A DNA stretch of 6,972 nt from Gammaproteobacteria bacterium (GTDB taxonomy: Bacteria > Pseudomonadota > Gammaproteobacteria > Pseudomonadales > Pseudohongiellaceae), in contig PWQG01000235.1 of the NCBI GenBank assembly GCA_003556835.1, forward strand, positions 1-6,972. The letters are read 5' to 3'. This document shows positions 1 to 6,222 of this stretch, piece after piece. The first letter of the stretch is position 1, and each line of letters opens with the position of its first letter. Position numbers and translations under genes: made by a program. The notes beneath the pieces were generated by a model. The model made no database searches and was not told the DNA's origin. It was given only the letters and a program-made list of their open reading frames with translations.

Positions 1-226
1 CAAGGGAGTTATGCACCACAAGAAGGCAGGAAATGCTTTCAGGGGGCAGGCCTGGGAATCTGTCTGTGCGGCGCGATGTCTGCTGGTTCTGTCTTCAGCC
101 TGTTGCCAGGTCATTGCCGTAAAAATGGTGCGGAAAATGCAAGTAAACCGTCAATCCGGTGTATCCGGACATTGAACAGTGGGAAACAGACGGCCAGGGC
201 GGGCATTTGAACCGGAGAGCAGAAAC
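1..226. other. Upstream region without a supported gene
   Basis: I find no convincing gene here. Forward frames 1 and 2 stay open for up to 210 bases, but their translations are Cys/Arg/Ser-rich and resemble no protein I know. The best -35-like hexamer, TTGCCA at 103-108, has no acceptable -10 partner 16-18 bases downstream. An inverted repeat, TCCGG (155-159) and CCGGA (165-169) with a 5-base spacer, lies about 60 bases before the first start codon and may be an operator. The region probably holds the promoter and leader of the aminotransferase gene, but I cannot place the promoter. Confidence 0.5.
214..219 (+). promoter_or_regulatory. Ribosome binding site fixing the aminotransferase start
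   Basis: GGAGAG lies 7 bases before the ATG at 227. The in-frame ATG at 179 has no comparable site and would add 16 residues in front of the twin-arginine leader. The site therefore supports 227 as the true start. Confidence 0.7.
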
Positions 227-1357
227 ATGACAAAACGCATAAGCAGAAGAAATTTGTTGATGGGTGGTGCCGCCGTATTTGGTGCAGGCATGTTGCAGGG
301 GATTCCGGGTGCACCAGCCATTCGCTGGATGAACAGTGCTATGGCAGACCTGGCCACGCCCGACTACCTGATCCGGGCGAGCAGTAATGAGAATCCCTAT
401 GGCCCGTCCCGTGTGGCCCTGCAGGCGATTGCCGAGGCGCTACGGGATGCCAATAAGTACACCGGTATCACCAACGAACTGATCAGCGTGTTGGCGCAGA
501 TCGAGCAGGTGCCGGAGGAGAGCATTGCGGTCGGTTCCGGATCCGGTGAAATACTCAAGGTCGGGGGCCTGATGGCCAGCCTGGAGCCCGGTTCGGTGGT
601 TTGTCCGGACCCGACCTTCGCAGGTCTGATCCGCTACGCGGACAACATGGGCACCGAGCTGATCCGGGTGCCGGTGAATGATGCCCTGGAAACCGATCTG
701 GATGCCATGTACCGGGCCATCCGTCCGGATACCAATATGGTCTATCTCTGCAATCCGAACAACCCGATTCCCAACCTTATTGAAAAAAATGCCCTGCGCG
801 ACTTTGTGCTGGAGGTGTCCCGGGATCGCCTGGTGTTCATCGACGAGGCCTACCACGAATTTGTGGATGACCCGGCCTATGATTCGATGATGGACCTGAT
901 CCGGGACGGGCACCGCAATATCATCATTTCACGCACGGCCTCCAAGATTCATGGCATTGCCGCGCTGCGGGTGGGGTTTGCCTATGCGCATCCCGATCAT
1001 ATTGAAGACATCAACAACAAGATGACCGGGCAGTTGAATATCGTGGGCATGAAAGCGGCCTACGCCAGCTACCAGGATGCGGAATTTCAGCGTTATTCCC
1101 TGCAACAGAACCGCAAATCCCTGGATATCATGGAGGCGATGTGTGATGAGATTGGTGCGCGCTACGTGAAATCGCATGCCAATTTCATGTTCATCGAAAC
1201 CGGCCGGGAAGTTGCGGAAGTGAGCGCGGCAATGCGCGGAGCCAATGTGCTGATTGGCCGCCCGTTCCCGCCATTCAATGACTGGGCTCGGATCAGTATG
1301 GCCAAACCGGAAGAAATGCAATACGTGGCAGAGGTCTATAAACGCCTGTTTGCCTGA
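227..1357 (+). CDS. Tat-exported HisC-like PLP-dependent aminotransferase (class I/II)
   Basis: This 376-residue protein belongs to the fold-type I PLP aminotransferases and most resembles histidinol-phosphate aminotransferase. Visible motifs are NPNNP at 176-180, the D206-E-A-Y209 cofactor-ring motif, S239-K240 within SKIHGIAALRVGF (K240 is the likely Schiff-base lysine), and R355 as the likely substrate-carboxylate arginine. The N-terminus has a twin-arginine signal (S-R-R-N-L-L at 6-11), a hydrophobic stretch, and a probable cleavage site after A-M-A at 38-40. A folded, cofactor-loaded enzyme in the periplasm is therefore expected. The mature part of about 336 residues is near normal HisC length. 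The usual Thr-Gly after NPNNP is replaced by Ile-Pro, which may alter the active site. There is no his operon nearby, so histidine synthesis is unlikely; the substrate is unknown and may be an aromatic or other amino acid. The ATG at 227 is preferred over 179. It is probably co-transcribed with the dipeptidase gene 73 bases downstream. Confidence 0.9.
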   Translation: MTKRISRRNLLMGGAAVFGAGMLQGIPGAPAIRWMNSAMADLATPDYLIRASSNENPYGPSRVALQAIAEALRDANKYTGITNELISVLAQIEQVPEESIAVGSGSGEILKVGGLMASLEPGSVVCPDPTFAGLIRYADNMGTELIRVPVNDALETDLDAMYRAIRPDTNMVYLCNPNNPIPNLIEKNALRDFVLEVSRDRLVFIDEAYHEFVDDPAYDSMMDLIRDGHRNIIISRTASKIHGIAALRVGFAYAHPDHIEDINNKMTGQLNIVGMKAAYASYQDAEFQRYSLQQNRKSLDIMEAMCDEIGARYVKSHANFMFIETGREVAEVSAAMRGANVLIGRPFPPFNDWARISMAKPEEMQYVAEVYKRLFA

Positions 1358-1379
1358 GCTGCGGCTTGCCATTATGCTG

Positions 1380-1406
1380 GGTATCCCGGATACCTGAACG
1401 TGTTCA
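1380..1406. repeat. Two abutting inverted repeats before the dipeptidase gene
   Basis: GGTATCC-C-GGATACC (1380-1394) is a perfect inverted repeat with a one-base centre. It is followed directly by TGAAC-GT-GTTCA (1395-1406), perfect except for its central two bases. No T-run follows, so this is not an intrinsic terminator. It may be a protein-binding site or an mRNA fold just ahead of the GGAGG ribosome site at 1421-1425. The symmetry is directly visible; the function is not known. Confidence 0.45.
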
Positions 1407-1430
1407 AAAATCCATGCCCCGGAGGTTTTC

Positions 1431-2783
1431 ATGTCTTTTGCCCGTCCGAGTTTATTGCTTCTGTTGACTGCCCTGCTGTTTGCCTGCAGTCCTCCGGAAG
1501 AGGCAACCACGCCTTCCCCGCCCGAACCCTATGTGGAGGTGGATTCCGATGCGACGGCTGTTGACGAGGAAGAGGCGCTGATCGAGCGGGCAAGACAGAT
1601 CCATGAGCGGGTGATCGTGCTGGACACACACGTGGACATCAATACCGCGAATTTCACGGACGAGCGCAATTACACCGAGGACCTTCCCACCCAGGTCAAT
1701 CTGCCAAAAATGGATGCTGGTGGAATGGATGTGGCCTGGTTTGTCGTGTACACCCGCCAGGATACGCTGGACGAAGAAGGCTACGCAGCCGCTTATGATA
1801 ATGCCATGGACAAGTTCCATTCCATACATCGGCTGGTCAATGAATATGCGCCCGACCAGATCGAGTTGGCCACGACTTCCGCAGAGGCGCGGCGGATTGT
1901 GGCCGAGGGCAAAAAAGTGGCCATGATCGGCGTGGAAAACGCGTACCCACTGGCCGAGGACCTGGGGCGCATCGAGGAATTCTACGAACTGGGTGCCAGG
2001 TACATGTCCCTGTCGCACAACCGTCACAGTCAGCTGTCCGACTCCCATACCGGTGAAGCCGATGGTGATTGGCTGCACAATGGACTCAGTGAAATGGGGC
2101 GTCAGGCAGTGGCCGAGATGAATCGTCTGGGTATCATGATTGACCTGTCACATCCCTCGGTCGAAGCCAACCGCCAGGCGATTGAGCTGAGTGTGGCGCC
2201 GGTCATGGCCTCGCACAGCTCTGCCCGCGCCCTGAATGATGTCAGTCGCAACATGTATGACGAGGAGTTGCTGGCTGTGGCCGAAACCGGTGGCGTCGTG
2301 CAAGCGGTTGCCTTCCGCAGCTTTGTAGATTCGGAAAAGCACGCACGGTACCAAGAGGCGGTCGTGGCGTTACGTGAATCCATTGCCGACAGTCTGGGTT
2401 ATGAGTTGCTGGACAACACGGCGAGGGATGCACTGGACGAGGAGGGGCGTGCCCGCTACGAGGCACAGCTGCAGGAAATCAATCAGCGACTTGAGCCGCG
2501 CATCGCCGGGGAAGTCCATCCCAATGCCCCACCAGTCGATGTGGCCGATTTTATCGACCACGTTGAGTATATGGTGGACCTGATTGGTATTGACCATGTG
2601 GGCCTGAGCGGCGATTTTGATGGCGGTGGCGGTGTGCATGGCTGGATGGATGCCTCCGAATCCCTGAATGTGACCATCGAGCTGCTGCGGCGCGGTTACA
2701 GTGAGGAGGATATTGCCAAGATCTGGGGCGAGAACCTGTTCCGCGTGCTTGATGAAGTGCAGGCGGTTGCCGCAGCTATGTGA
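1431..2783 (+). CDS. Membrane dipeptidase, peptidase family M19, lipoprotein
   Basis: This 450-residue zinc dipeptidase belongs to the renal/membrane dipeptidase family (M19), which cleaves dipeptides, often including ones with a C-terminal D-amino acid. The family's metal residues are recognisable: H67-x-D69 (in DTHVD), E169 (in GVENAYPL), H241 (in DLSHPS), H262 (in ASHSS), and the catalytic-type D395 in LSGDFDGGG. The N-terminus is a lipoprotein signal ending L-F-A-C19, and Ser at +2 favours outer-membrane sorting. An acidic, Pro-rich linker at about 20-50 tethers the enzyme domain. Residues of roughly 300-365 form a highly charged, probably helical insertion that accounts for length beyond a minimal M19 enzyme. 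The start is secure: GGAGG at 1421-1425 lies 5 bases before ATG. The gene sits 73 bases after the Tat-exported aminotransferase, suggesting joint extracytoplasmic peptide and amino-acid breakdown (inference). Confidence 0.93.
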   Translation: MSFARPSLLLLLTALLFACSPPEEATTPSPPEPYVEVDSDATAVDEEEALIERARQIHERVIVLDTHVDINTANFTDERNYTEDLPTQVNLPKMDAGGMDVAWFVVYTRQDTLDEEGYAAAYDNAMDKFHSIHRLVNEYAPDQIELATTSAEARRIVAEGKKVAMIGVENAYPLAEDLGRIEEFYELGARYMSLSHNRHSQLSDSHTGEADGDWLHNGLSEMGRQAVAEMNRLGIMIDLSHPSVEANRQAIELSVAPVMASHSSARALNDVSRNMYDEELLAVAETGGVVQAVAFRSFVDSEKHARYQEAVVALRESIADSLGYELLDNTARDALDEEGRARYEAQLQEINQRLEPRIAGEVHPNAPPVDVADFIDHVEYMVDLIGIDHVGLSGDFDGGGGVHGWMDASESLNVTIELLRRGYSEEDIAKIWGENLFRVLDEVQAVAAAM

Positions 2784-2815
2784 TGGGCGATTGCTTTTCA
2801 TACGCAATCACTGAT

Positions 2816-2855
2816 AAAAAACGGATCGGTCTCCGCAGGAGCCGATCCGTTTTTT
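2816..2855 (+). terminator. Strong rho-independent terminator after the dipeptidase gene
   Basis: CGGATCGG (2822-2829) pairs with CCGATCCG (2842-2849). After a bulged T, CTCC (2831-2834) pairs with GGAG (2838-2841) around a GCA loop. Six A's (2816-2821) face six T's (2850-2855), so the hairpin could work on both strands. A smaller stem, GATTGC/GCAATC (2789-2794 and 2804-2809), precedes it. It ends the aminotransferase-dipeptidase unit and lies only 12 bases before the next start codon. Confidence 0.92.
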
Positions 2856-2867
2856 GTTGGAACAGGT

Positions 2868-3647
2868 ATGGAATTGATGGGGATGAGGAAAAAGAAATCC
2901 AGTCTTTTTAAATACATAGAGCAGCTTAATGCCGACAGACACTGGGGCCGAGTCCTGGACGCCGGCACTGGTGCTGCATCGCTGCGTTGGCTGACCGGGC
3001 TGTCGACCACAAGCTGGACAGCGGTGACAGCCAGCGATCATATGGCGGGACAGTCACGTGAGGCCATTCCCGGCGATATGCGTGAGCAGGACCGCATAGT
3101 GGTGGGTAACTGGACCGATGATCAACTCCTGAGTGGTCAGGTATTTGACACAGTACTGCTCGACTACCTGATCGGTGCAATCGATGGCTTTGCGCCTTAC
3201 TGGCAGGAAATGGTGTTCGACCGATTGCGCCCGCATGTAGGTGGTCGCCTCTACGTTACAGGACTTGAACCTTATGTTCCGTTCCCGGCGATCACAGATG
3301 CCGGTAAGATGGTGCGCGAAATCGGTTGTCTCCGTGACGCCTGTCTTCTTATGGCCGGCGAGCGGCCCTATCGCGAATTCCCGATTCAGTGGGTGCTGCG
3401 CAAAATGTCATTGGCAGGATTCACTATCATTGAAGCAAAACACTTCCCGATCGTGTTTCGGGAGCGCTTCATCAATGCGCAGCTGGACATGTGCCGGGAT
3501 CGCCTGCAGCGCTTTGGTGCGCCAGCACTCTCGGACGCCATGCTGGATCACGTGGAGTCGCTACGAGAGCGGGCGCTTGCGCTCTGTGCCAGGGAGAATG
3601 GGTTGGCCCACGGCGCAGATTATGTCGTCGCCGCCGAACCGGCCTGA
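2868..3647 (+). CDS. Class I SAM-dependent methyltransferase-like protein, substrate unknown
   Basis: This is a soluble protein of 259 residues with no signal peptide and a Rossmann-type SAM-binding core. Motif I is V-L-D31-A-G33-T-G35 in VLDAGTGAASL. A later acidic/aromatic strand, FDTVLLD99-Y100-L, fits motif IV, and the segment FDRLRPHVGGRLYVTGLEPY fits the following helix-strand. The C-terminal third (about residues 165-259) looks helical and charged and may select the substrate. I cannot name the substrate, and the neighbours do not help because it stands alone between a terminator and the metal operon. The start is uncertain: ATGs at 2868, 2877 and 2883 are all in frame, none has a clear ribosome site, and the Lys-rich N-terminus (RKKKSS) starts just after the third. 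A weak -35/-10 pair (TTGCTT at 2791, GATAAA at 2813) would begin transcription inside the terminator stem. Confidence 0.8.
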   Translation: MELMGMRKKKSSLFKYIEQLNADRHWGRVLDAGTGAASLRWLTGLSTTSWTAVTASDHMAGQSREAIPGDMREQDRIVVGNWTDDQLLSGQVFDTVLLDYLIGAIDGFAPYWQEMVFDRLRPHVGGRLYVTGLEPYVPFPAITDAGKMVREIGCLRDACLLMAGERPYREFPIQWVLRKMSLAGFTIIEAKHFPIVFRERFINAQLDMCRDRLQRFGAPALSDAMLDHVESLRERALALCARENGLAHGADYVVAAEPA

Positions 3648-3665
3648 TTCACTCGATTCACGAGT
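3646..3665. repeat. Small direct and inverted repeats after the methyltransferase gene
   Basis: GATTCAC occurs at 3646-3652 and again at 3655-3661. ACTCG (3651-3655) and CGAGT (3661-3665) can form a 5-bp stem with a 5-base loop. No clear T-run follows, so this is at best a weak terminator. Confidence 0.3.
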
Positions 3666-3674
3666 ATCTTCCCG

Positions 3675-3703
3675 TTGATTTGTAGGGTTCACCGCGCTAT
3701 AGT
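3675..3703 (+). promoter_or_regulatory. Sigma-70 promoter of the metal-uptake operon
   Basis: The -35 box TTGATT (3675-3680, 4/6 matches) and the -10 box TATAGT (3698-3703, 5/6 matches) are separated by exactly 17 bases. Transcription would start near 3710, giving a leader of about 73 bases to the ATG at 3783. This is the best promoter in the window, and a palindromic operator lies directly downstream of it. Confidence 0.75.
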
Positions 3704-3711
3704 GCCGGGCA

Positions 3712-3734
3712 AATATGATATGATATATCATTCT
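3712..3734. promoter_or_regulatory. Probable Zur (or Fur-family) operator
   Basis: ATGATAT (3715-3721) and ATATCAT (3725-3731) form a perfect inverted repeat around a 3-base centre in an AT-rich patch unlike its surroundings. Aligned on its centre with the enterobacterial Zur consensus (half-site GAAATGTTATA), 15 of 22 defined positions of 3712-3734 agree by my count. A 15-base Fur-type match is also possible (10 of 14 positions), so the regulator is not settled by the site alone. The downstream ZnuA/C/B-like genes favour Zur. Its place at the predicted start site suits repression by metal-loaded regulator. Confidence 0.65.
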
Positions 3735-3782
3735 ATTTTGTGTAGCGTGTCCAGGTTCAACCCATCAAGGAGTACTATAAGA

Positions 3783-5195
3783 ATGTTCAAGCGAATCGTG
3801 CCGGCCATGGTGCCGGTGTTACTTGCAAGCCCAGTGTATGCCCAGTCAGAAGCCGGGCAGGCAACCACAACGATGCACCGGGACCCGCTCGATCGTGTGG
3901 GTACCCGCGCGGCCGGTTTACGATTGAGCGAAGCGGGACAGCCCAATACCGCTTTCAACCCTGCTATTTCCGTCATTCTTGATGGCGCGTATTTCAATGA
4001 CTTCAATCGCGACGTCGGCAGCCCGGAAGGCTTCGGTGGCGGGCATGATCACGCTCATGGCCACGACGATGGGGAAACCGGTTTTTCTCTTCGTGAAGCG
4101 GAAGTCACCTTCAGTGCATCAGTGGACAATTATCTGGATGCCATGCTTGTGCTCGCTGGCACCGAGCATGGCTTCGAAGTGGAAGAGGCCTACATCACCA
4201 CTCGCAGCCTGCCGGCCGGCCTGCAGGTCAAGGCCGGTAAATTCCTGTCTGATATCGGTTACATAAACAAGCAGCACCCGCACGACTGGGACTTCTTTGA
4301 CCGTCCCATGGTGAATGAATACCTGTTTGGCGATCACGGACTCCAGGAAACCGGCGCGCAACTGTCCTGGGTCCCGGCCACCGACAGCTATATGCGTTTC
4401 GGCATAGAGGCCTTGCAGGGGCAGACACACGGAATTGCGGCCTATCAGGGCAGCAGTGACCACACCATACTGGGTTTCGATGGTGATCCGGGCGATGAAG
4501 GCCCGACCCGTTTGCGCTGGCGCTCGGATAACGGCCTCAGTGACGTTTCCGGCCCGCGGCTGTGGACCGGTTTTGTAAAGTTTGCGCCTGATCTTGGCTT
4601 TGATAATGCCGTGCAATTCGGTCTGTCATATGGCCAAAGCCGCGCCTGGCAGGATATGGAAGCTCACAGTAGTGGTCGTCTTGAAACCTGGGACGGCGAT
4701 GCCTGGTTCTGGGGGACTGACGTGATATTCCGACATGACGCTGGTCAATCATTCGGTCACGGCAGCTGGAGTCTGCAGGCCGAGTACTTCTATCGCAATA
4801 TCGATGCGGATTATGCGAGTCGCAGTTTTACTGATTCCAGCACCCTGGTGCCGACAGCCGCTGGTGGCATGGCCGACCTGTTCTCTGGTACCGCCAAGCA
4901 GGACGGTCTGTATGTGCAGGGCGTGTATGGCTTTGCGCCACGTTGGCAGGTCGGCCTGCGGGCCGAGGCGCTTGGCCTGACCAATGACTCTCTTGAGCCG
5001 ATCCGGTCCAGCAATTCATTCGAGTCATTCCACGAGTCCAATCGCTACAGTGGGGCCGTGACATTCCGTCCAACCGAGTTTTCTTACTTCAGGACGCAGC
5101 TGAACTACAACGACTTTGACCACGGTCACAGCGGTTGGACAATGGCGCTGCAGTTCAATGTCAGCCTGGGTGTGCACGGCGCACACCAGTTCTGA
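3783..5195 (+). CDS. Outer-membrane beta-barrel protein, putative zinc-regulated porin-like channel
   Basis: This 470-residue protein has a Sec signal peptide (cleavage likely after V-Y-A20). The rest has alternating, aromatic-rich stretches typical of an outer-membrane beta-barrel and ends in a terminal Phe after a last strand (LQFNVSLG), as barrel proteins usually do. I see no TonB box or plug domain, so it looks like a porin-like channel rather than a classical TonB-dependent receptor, although related proteins may carry that label in databases. A His-rich stretch has His at 88, 90, 92 and 94 followed by acidic residues. Other histidines occur at 165/167 (QHPHDWDFFDRP), 447/449 and 465/468. 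These could gather zinc at the cell surface (inference). AAGGAG at 3767-3772 supports ATG 3783 over the in-frame ATG at 3675, which lies inside the promoter. It is the first gene of the operon with an ABC metal importer and sits behind the Zur-like site. Strand number and true substrate are not determined. Confidence 0.82.
   Translation: MFKRIVPAMVPVLLASPVYAQSEAGQATTTMHRDPLDRVGTRAAGLRLSEAGQPNTAFNPAISVILDGAYFNDFNRDVGSPEGFGGGHDHAHGHDDGETGFSLREAEVTFSASVDNYLDAMLVLAGTEHGFEVEEAYITTRSLPAGLQVKAGKFLSDIGYINKQHPHDWDFFDRPMVNEYLFGDHGLQETGAQLSWVPATDSYMRFGIEALQGQTHGIAAYQGSSDHTILGFDGDPGDEGPTRLRWRSDNGLSDVSGPRLWTGFVKFAPDLGFDNAVQFGLSYGQSRAWQDMEAHSSGRLETWDGDAWFWGTDVIFRHDAGQSFGHGSWSLQAEYFYRNIDADYASRSFTDSSTLVPTAAGGMADLFSGTAKQDGLYVQGVYGFAPRWQVGLRAEALGLTNDSLEPIRSSNSFESFHESNRYSGAVTFRPTEFSYFRTQLNYNDFDHGHSGWTMALQFNVSLGVHGAHQF
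5169..5187 (+). other. Stem-loop at the end of the barrel gene
   Basis: GGTGTGC (5169-5175) and GCACACC (5181-5187) form a perfect 7-bp stem with a 5-base loop within the last codons of the gene. It is the first of three consecutive hairpins reaching to 5267. It might protect the 3' end of the barrel mRNA; the coding constraint could also explain it. Confidence 0.4.
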
Positions 5196-5217
5196 TCCAG
5201 CATGCACGGAGGCGACC

Positions 5218-5233
5218 TGGGCAAGGATGCCCA
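5218..5233 (+). other. Intergenic stem-loop
   Basis: TGGGCA (5218-5223), loop AGGA, TGCCCA (5228-5233): a perfect 6-bp stem in the 106-base gap between the barrel and binding-protein genes. No T-run follows. It may act in RNA stability or together with the next hairpin. Confidence 0.5.
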
Positions 5234-5241
5234 CCCGCCCG

Positions 5242-5272
5242 AGCCCGGCCATTAATGGTCCGGGGCTTGTTT
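5242..5272 (+). terminator. Probable leaky terminator or attenuator between barrel and binding-protein genes
   Basis: AGCCCGG (5242-5248) pairs with CCGGGGCT (5260-5267) with one bulged G. Inside it the palindrome CCATTAATGG (5249-5258) extends the stem. An interrupted T-run (TTGTTT, 5267-5272) follows. Termination is likely to be partial, which would make more barrel mRNA than transporter mRNA. No second promoter is convincing before the next gene. Confidence 0.5.
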
Positions 5273-5301
5273 CATGAGTCGACAAAGGCGAAAATACAAA
5301 G

Positions 5302-6186
5302 ATGCGTTATTTGATAGCAATACTTTTTGTGCTTGTTGCCAGCGCGAGTCACGCGGAAATGAACGTGGCCGCGACCACCACCAGCATGGGCATGCTGGCC
5401 AGGGAGATTGGCGGGGAAGCGGTGAGCGTTACGGATCTGACGCCACCTGACCGCGACGCACACTTCCTTCAGGCAAGGCCGAGCATCATGGCAGGTGTGC
5501 GCCGTGCAGAACTGTTGATTTCCGTGGGCGCGGAACTGGAGGTGGGCTGGTTACCTGCTGCCATTCAGGGCGCCAACAACCGGCGGGTGTATCCGGGGCA
5601 GCCAGGCTATTTCGAGGCTGCACAGTATATTGAACTCATCGAGGTGGGCGGCCCCGCCGATCGCGCCCTGGGAGACGTTCACCCCGACGGTAATCCGCAT
5701 TTCAATCTCGACCCGGTACGTATGGGGCAGTTGGCATTGGCCCTGGCGGAACACATGGGAACCATGAGGCCAGAAAGGTCGGATTATTTCCTGCAGAATG
5801 CCGAGCGGTTTGTGCAGGCAATTGATGAGCGCATGCCGCAGTGGCAGTCGCGCACTGAGGGAGCGGTTGGCATTCTTCAATACCATAAGGATGCCAATTA
5901 TTTTGCCAAGCTCTTTGATGTACCCATGCTGGGCTTCATCGAGCCCCTGCCAGGTGTGCAACCCACAGCGCGACACCTGCGTGATCTTGTGTCTCAGATG
6001 CAGGATAAGGAAGGGATCATCACGTATATGACATTCCAGCCGGAGCGGGGTCCCCGGTTCATGCAAGACCAGCTTGGCTGGCCGTTGATGGCTATGCGCC
6101 TGGAGCCGCCCTTGGGCTCCACGGCCGAAGACTATTTCAATCTTATTGATTCCTGGGTGGGGGCTGTCAGTGGTGAGTCCACCTGA
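5302..6186 (+). CDS. Metal (probably zinc) ABC transporter substrate-binding protein, ZnuA/TroA family
   Basis: This 294-residue periplasmic binding protein has a Sec signal peptide (cleavage likely after S-H-A19). It belongs to the cluster A-I (ZnuA/TroA-like) metal-binding proteins: the run QARPS, RRAELLISVGAELEVGWLP and the GNPHFNLDP block are family hallmarks. Candidate metal ligands are H54 (DAHFLQARPS), H133 (GNPHFNLDP) and H195 (YHKDANYF). The fourth may be E268 in RLEPPLG, where ZnuA/TroA proteins usually have Asp. H127 is also nearby. The His/Asp-rich loop of classical ZnuA is absent. The signal peptide fixes the start, but the ribosome site is weak: AAAGG at 5284-5288 lies 13 bases away. 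The ATPase follows closely, so the product should deliver metal to the ZnuC/ZnuB-like pair downstream. Zinc is favoured over manganese because of the operator and the ATPase type, but the metal is not proven. Confidence 0.9.
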   Translation: MRYLIAILFVLVASASHAEMNVAATTTSMGMLAREIGGEAVSVTDLTPPDRDAHFLQARPSIMAGVRRAELLISVGAELEVGWLPAAIQGANNRRVYPGQPGYFEAAQYIELIEVGGPADRALGDVHPDGNPHFNLDPVRMGQLALALAEHMGTMRPERSDYFLQNAERFVQAIDERMPQWQSRTEGAVGILQYHKDANYFAKLFDVPMLGFIEPLPGVQPTARHLRDLVSQMQDKEGIITYMTFQPERGPRFMQDQLGWPLMAMRLEPPLGSTAEDYFNLIDSWVGAVSGEST

Positions 6187-6203
6187 ATCGACTGCCTGGA
6201 CAT

Positions 6204-6212
6204 GGAGAGGAA
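6204..6212 (+). promoter_or_regulatory. Ribosome binding site favouring a TTG start of the ATPase gene
   Basis: GGAGAGGAA lies just downstream of the in-frame ATG at 6202 and so cannot serve it. Its AGGA core ends 11 bases before TTG at 6223. The ATG has no purine-rich site in front. The spacing is slightly long, so the choice is not certain. Confidence 0.5.
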
Positions 6213-6222
6213 GTGTGTTCTC

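Noticed and set aside
11..174. 54-codon frame from ATG at 11 preceded by GGGAG
   Set aside because: The purine run is only 2 bases from the ATG, and the translation is Cys/Arg/Lys-rich with no recognisable feature.
783..789. Run of seven A's in the aminotransferase gene as a possible frameshift site
   Set aside because: The reading frame continues intact through all family motifs, and no alternative product is evident.
227..1357. Assignment as a biosynthetic hisC
   Set aside because: The Tat leader, the NPNNP-Ile-Pro change and the lack of other his genes argue against histidine biosynthesis.
440..2078. Long minus-strand frames opposite the aminotransferase and dipeptidase genes
   Set aside because: The + strand genes carry full catalytic motifs; the antisense translations are His/Gly/Ile-rich shadows without domains.
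3241..3678. 145-codon + strand frame overlapping the methyltransferase gene
   Set aside because: It lies in another frame of a supported gene, is rich in Ser/Cys/Arg, and has no motif or ribosome site.
3675..3782. Upstream in-frame ATG for the barrel protein
   Set aside because: It overlaps the promoter and operator; the signal peptide and AAGGAG ribosome site belong to ATG 3783.
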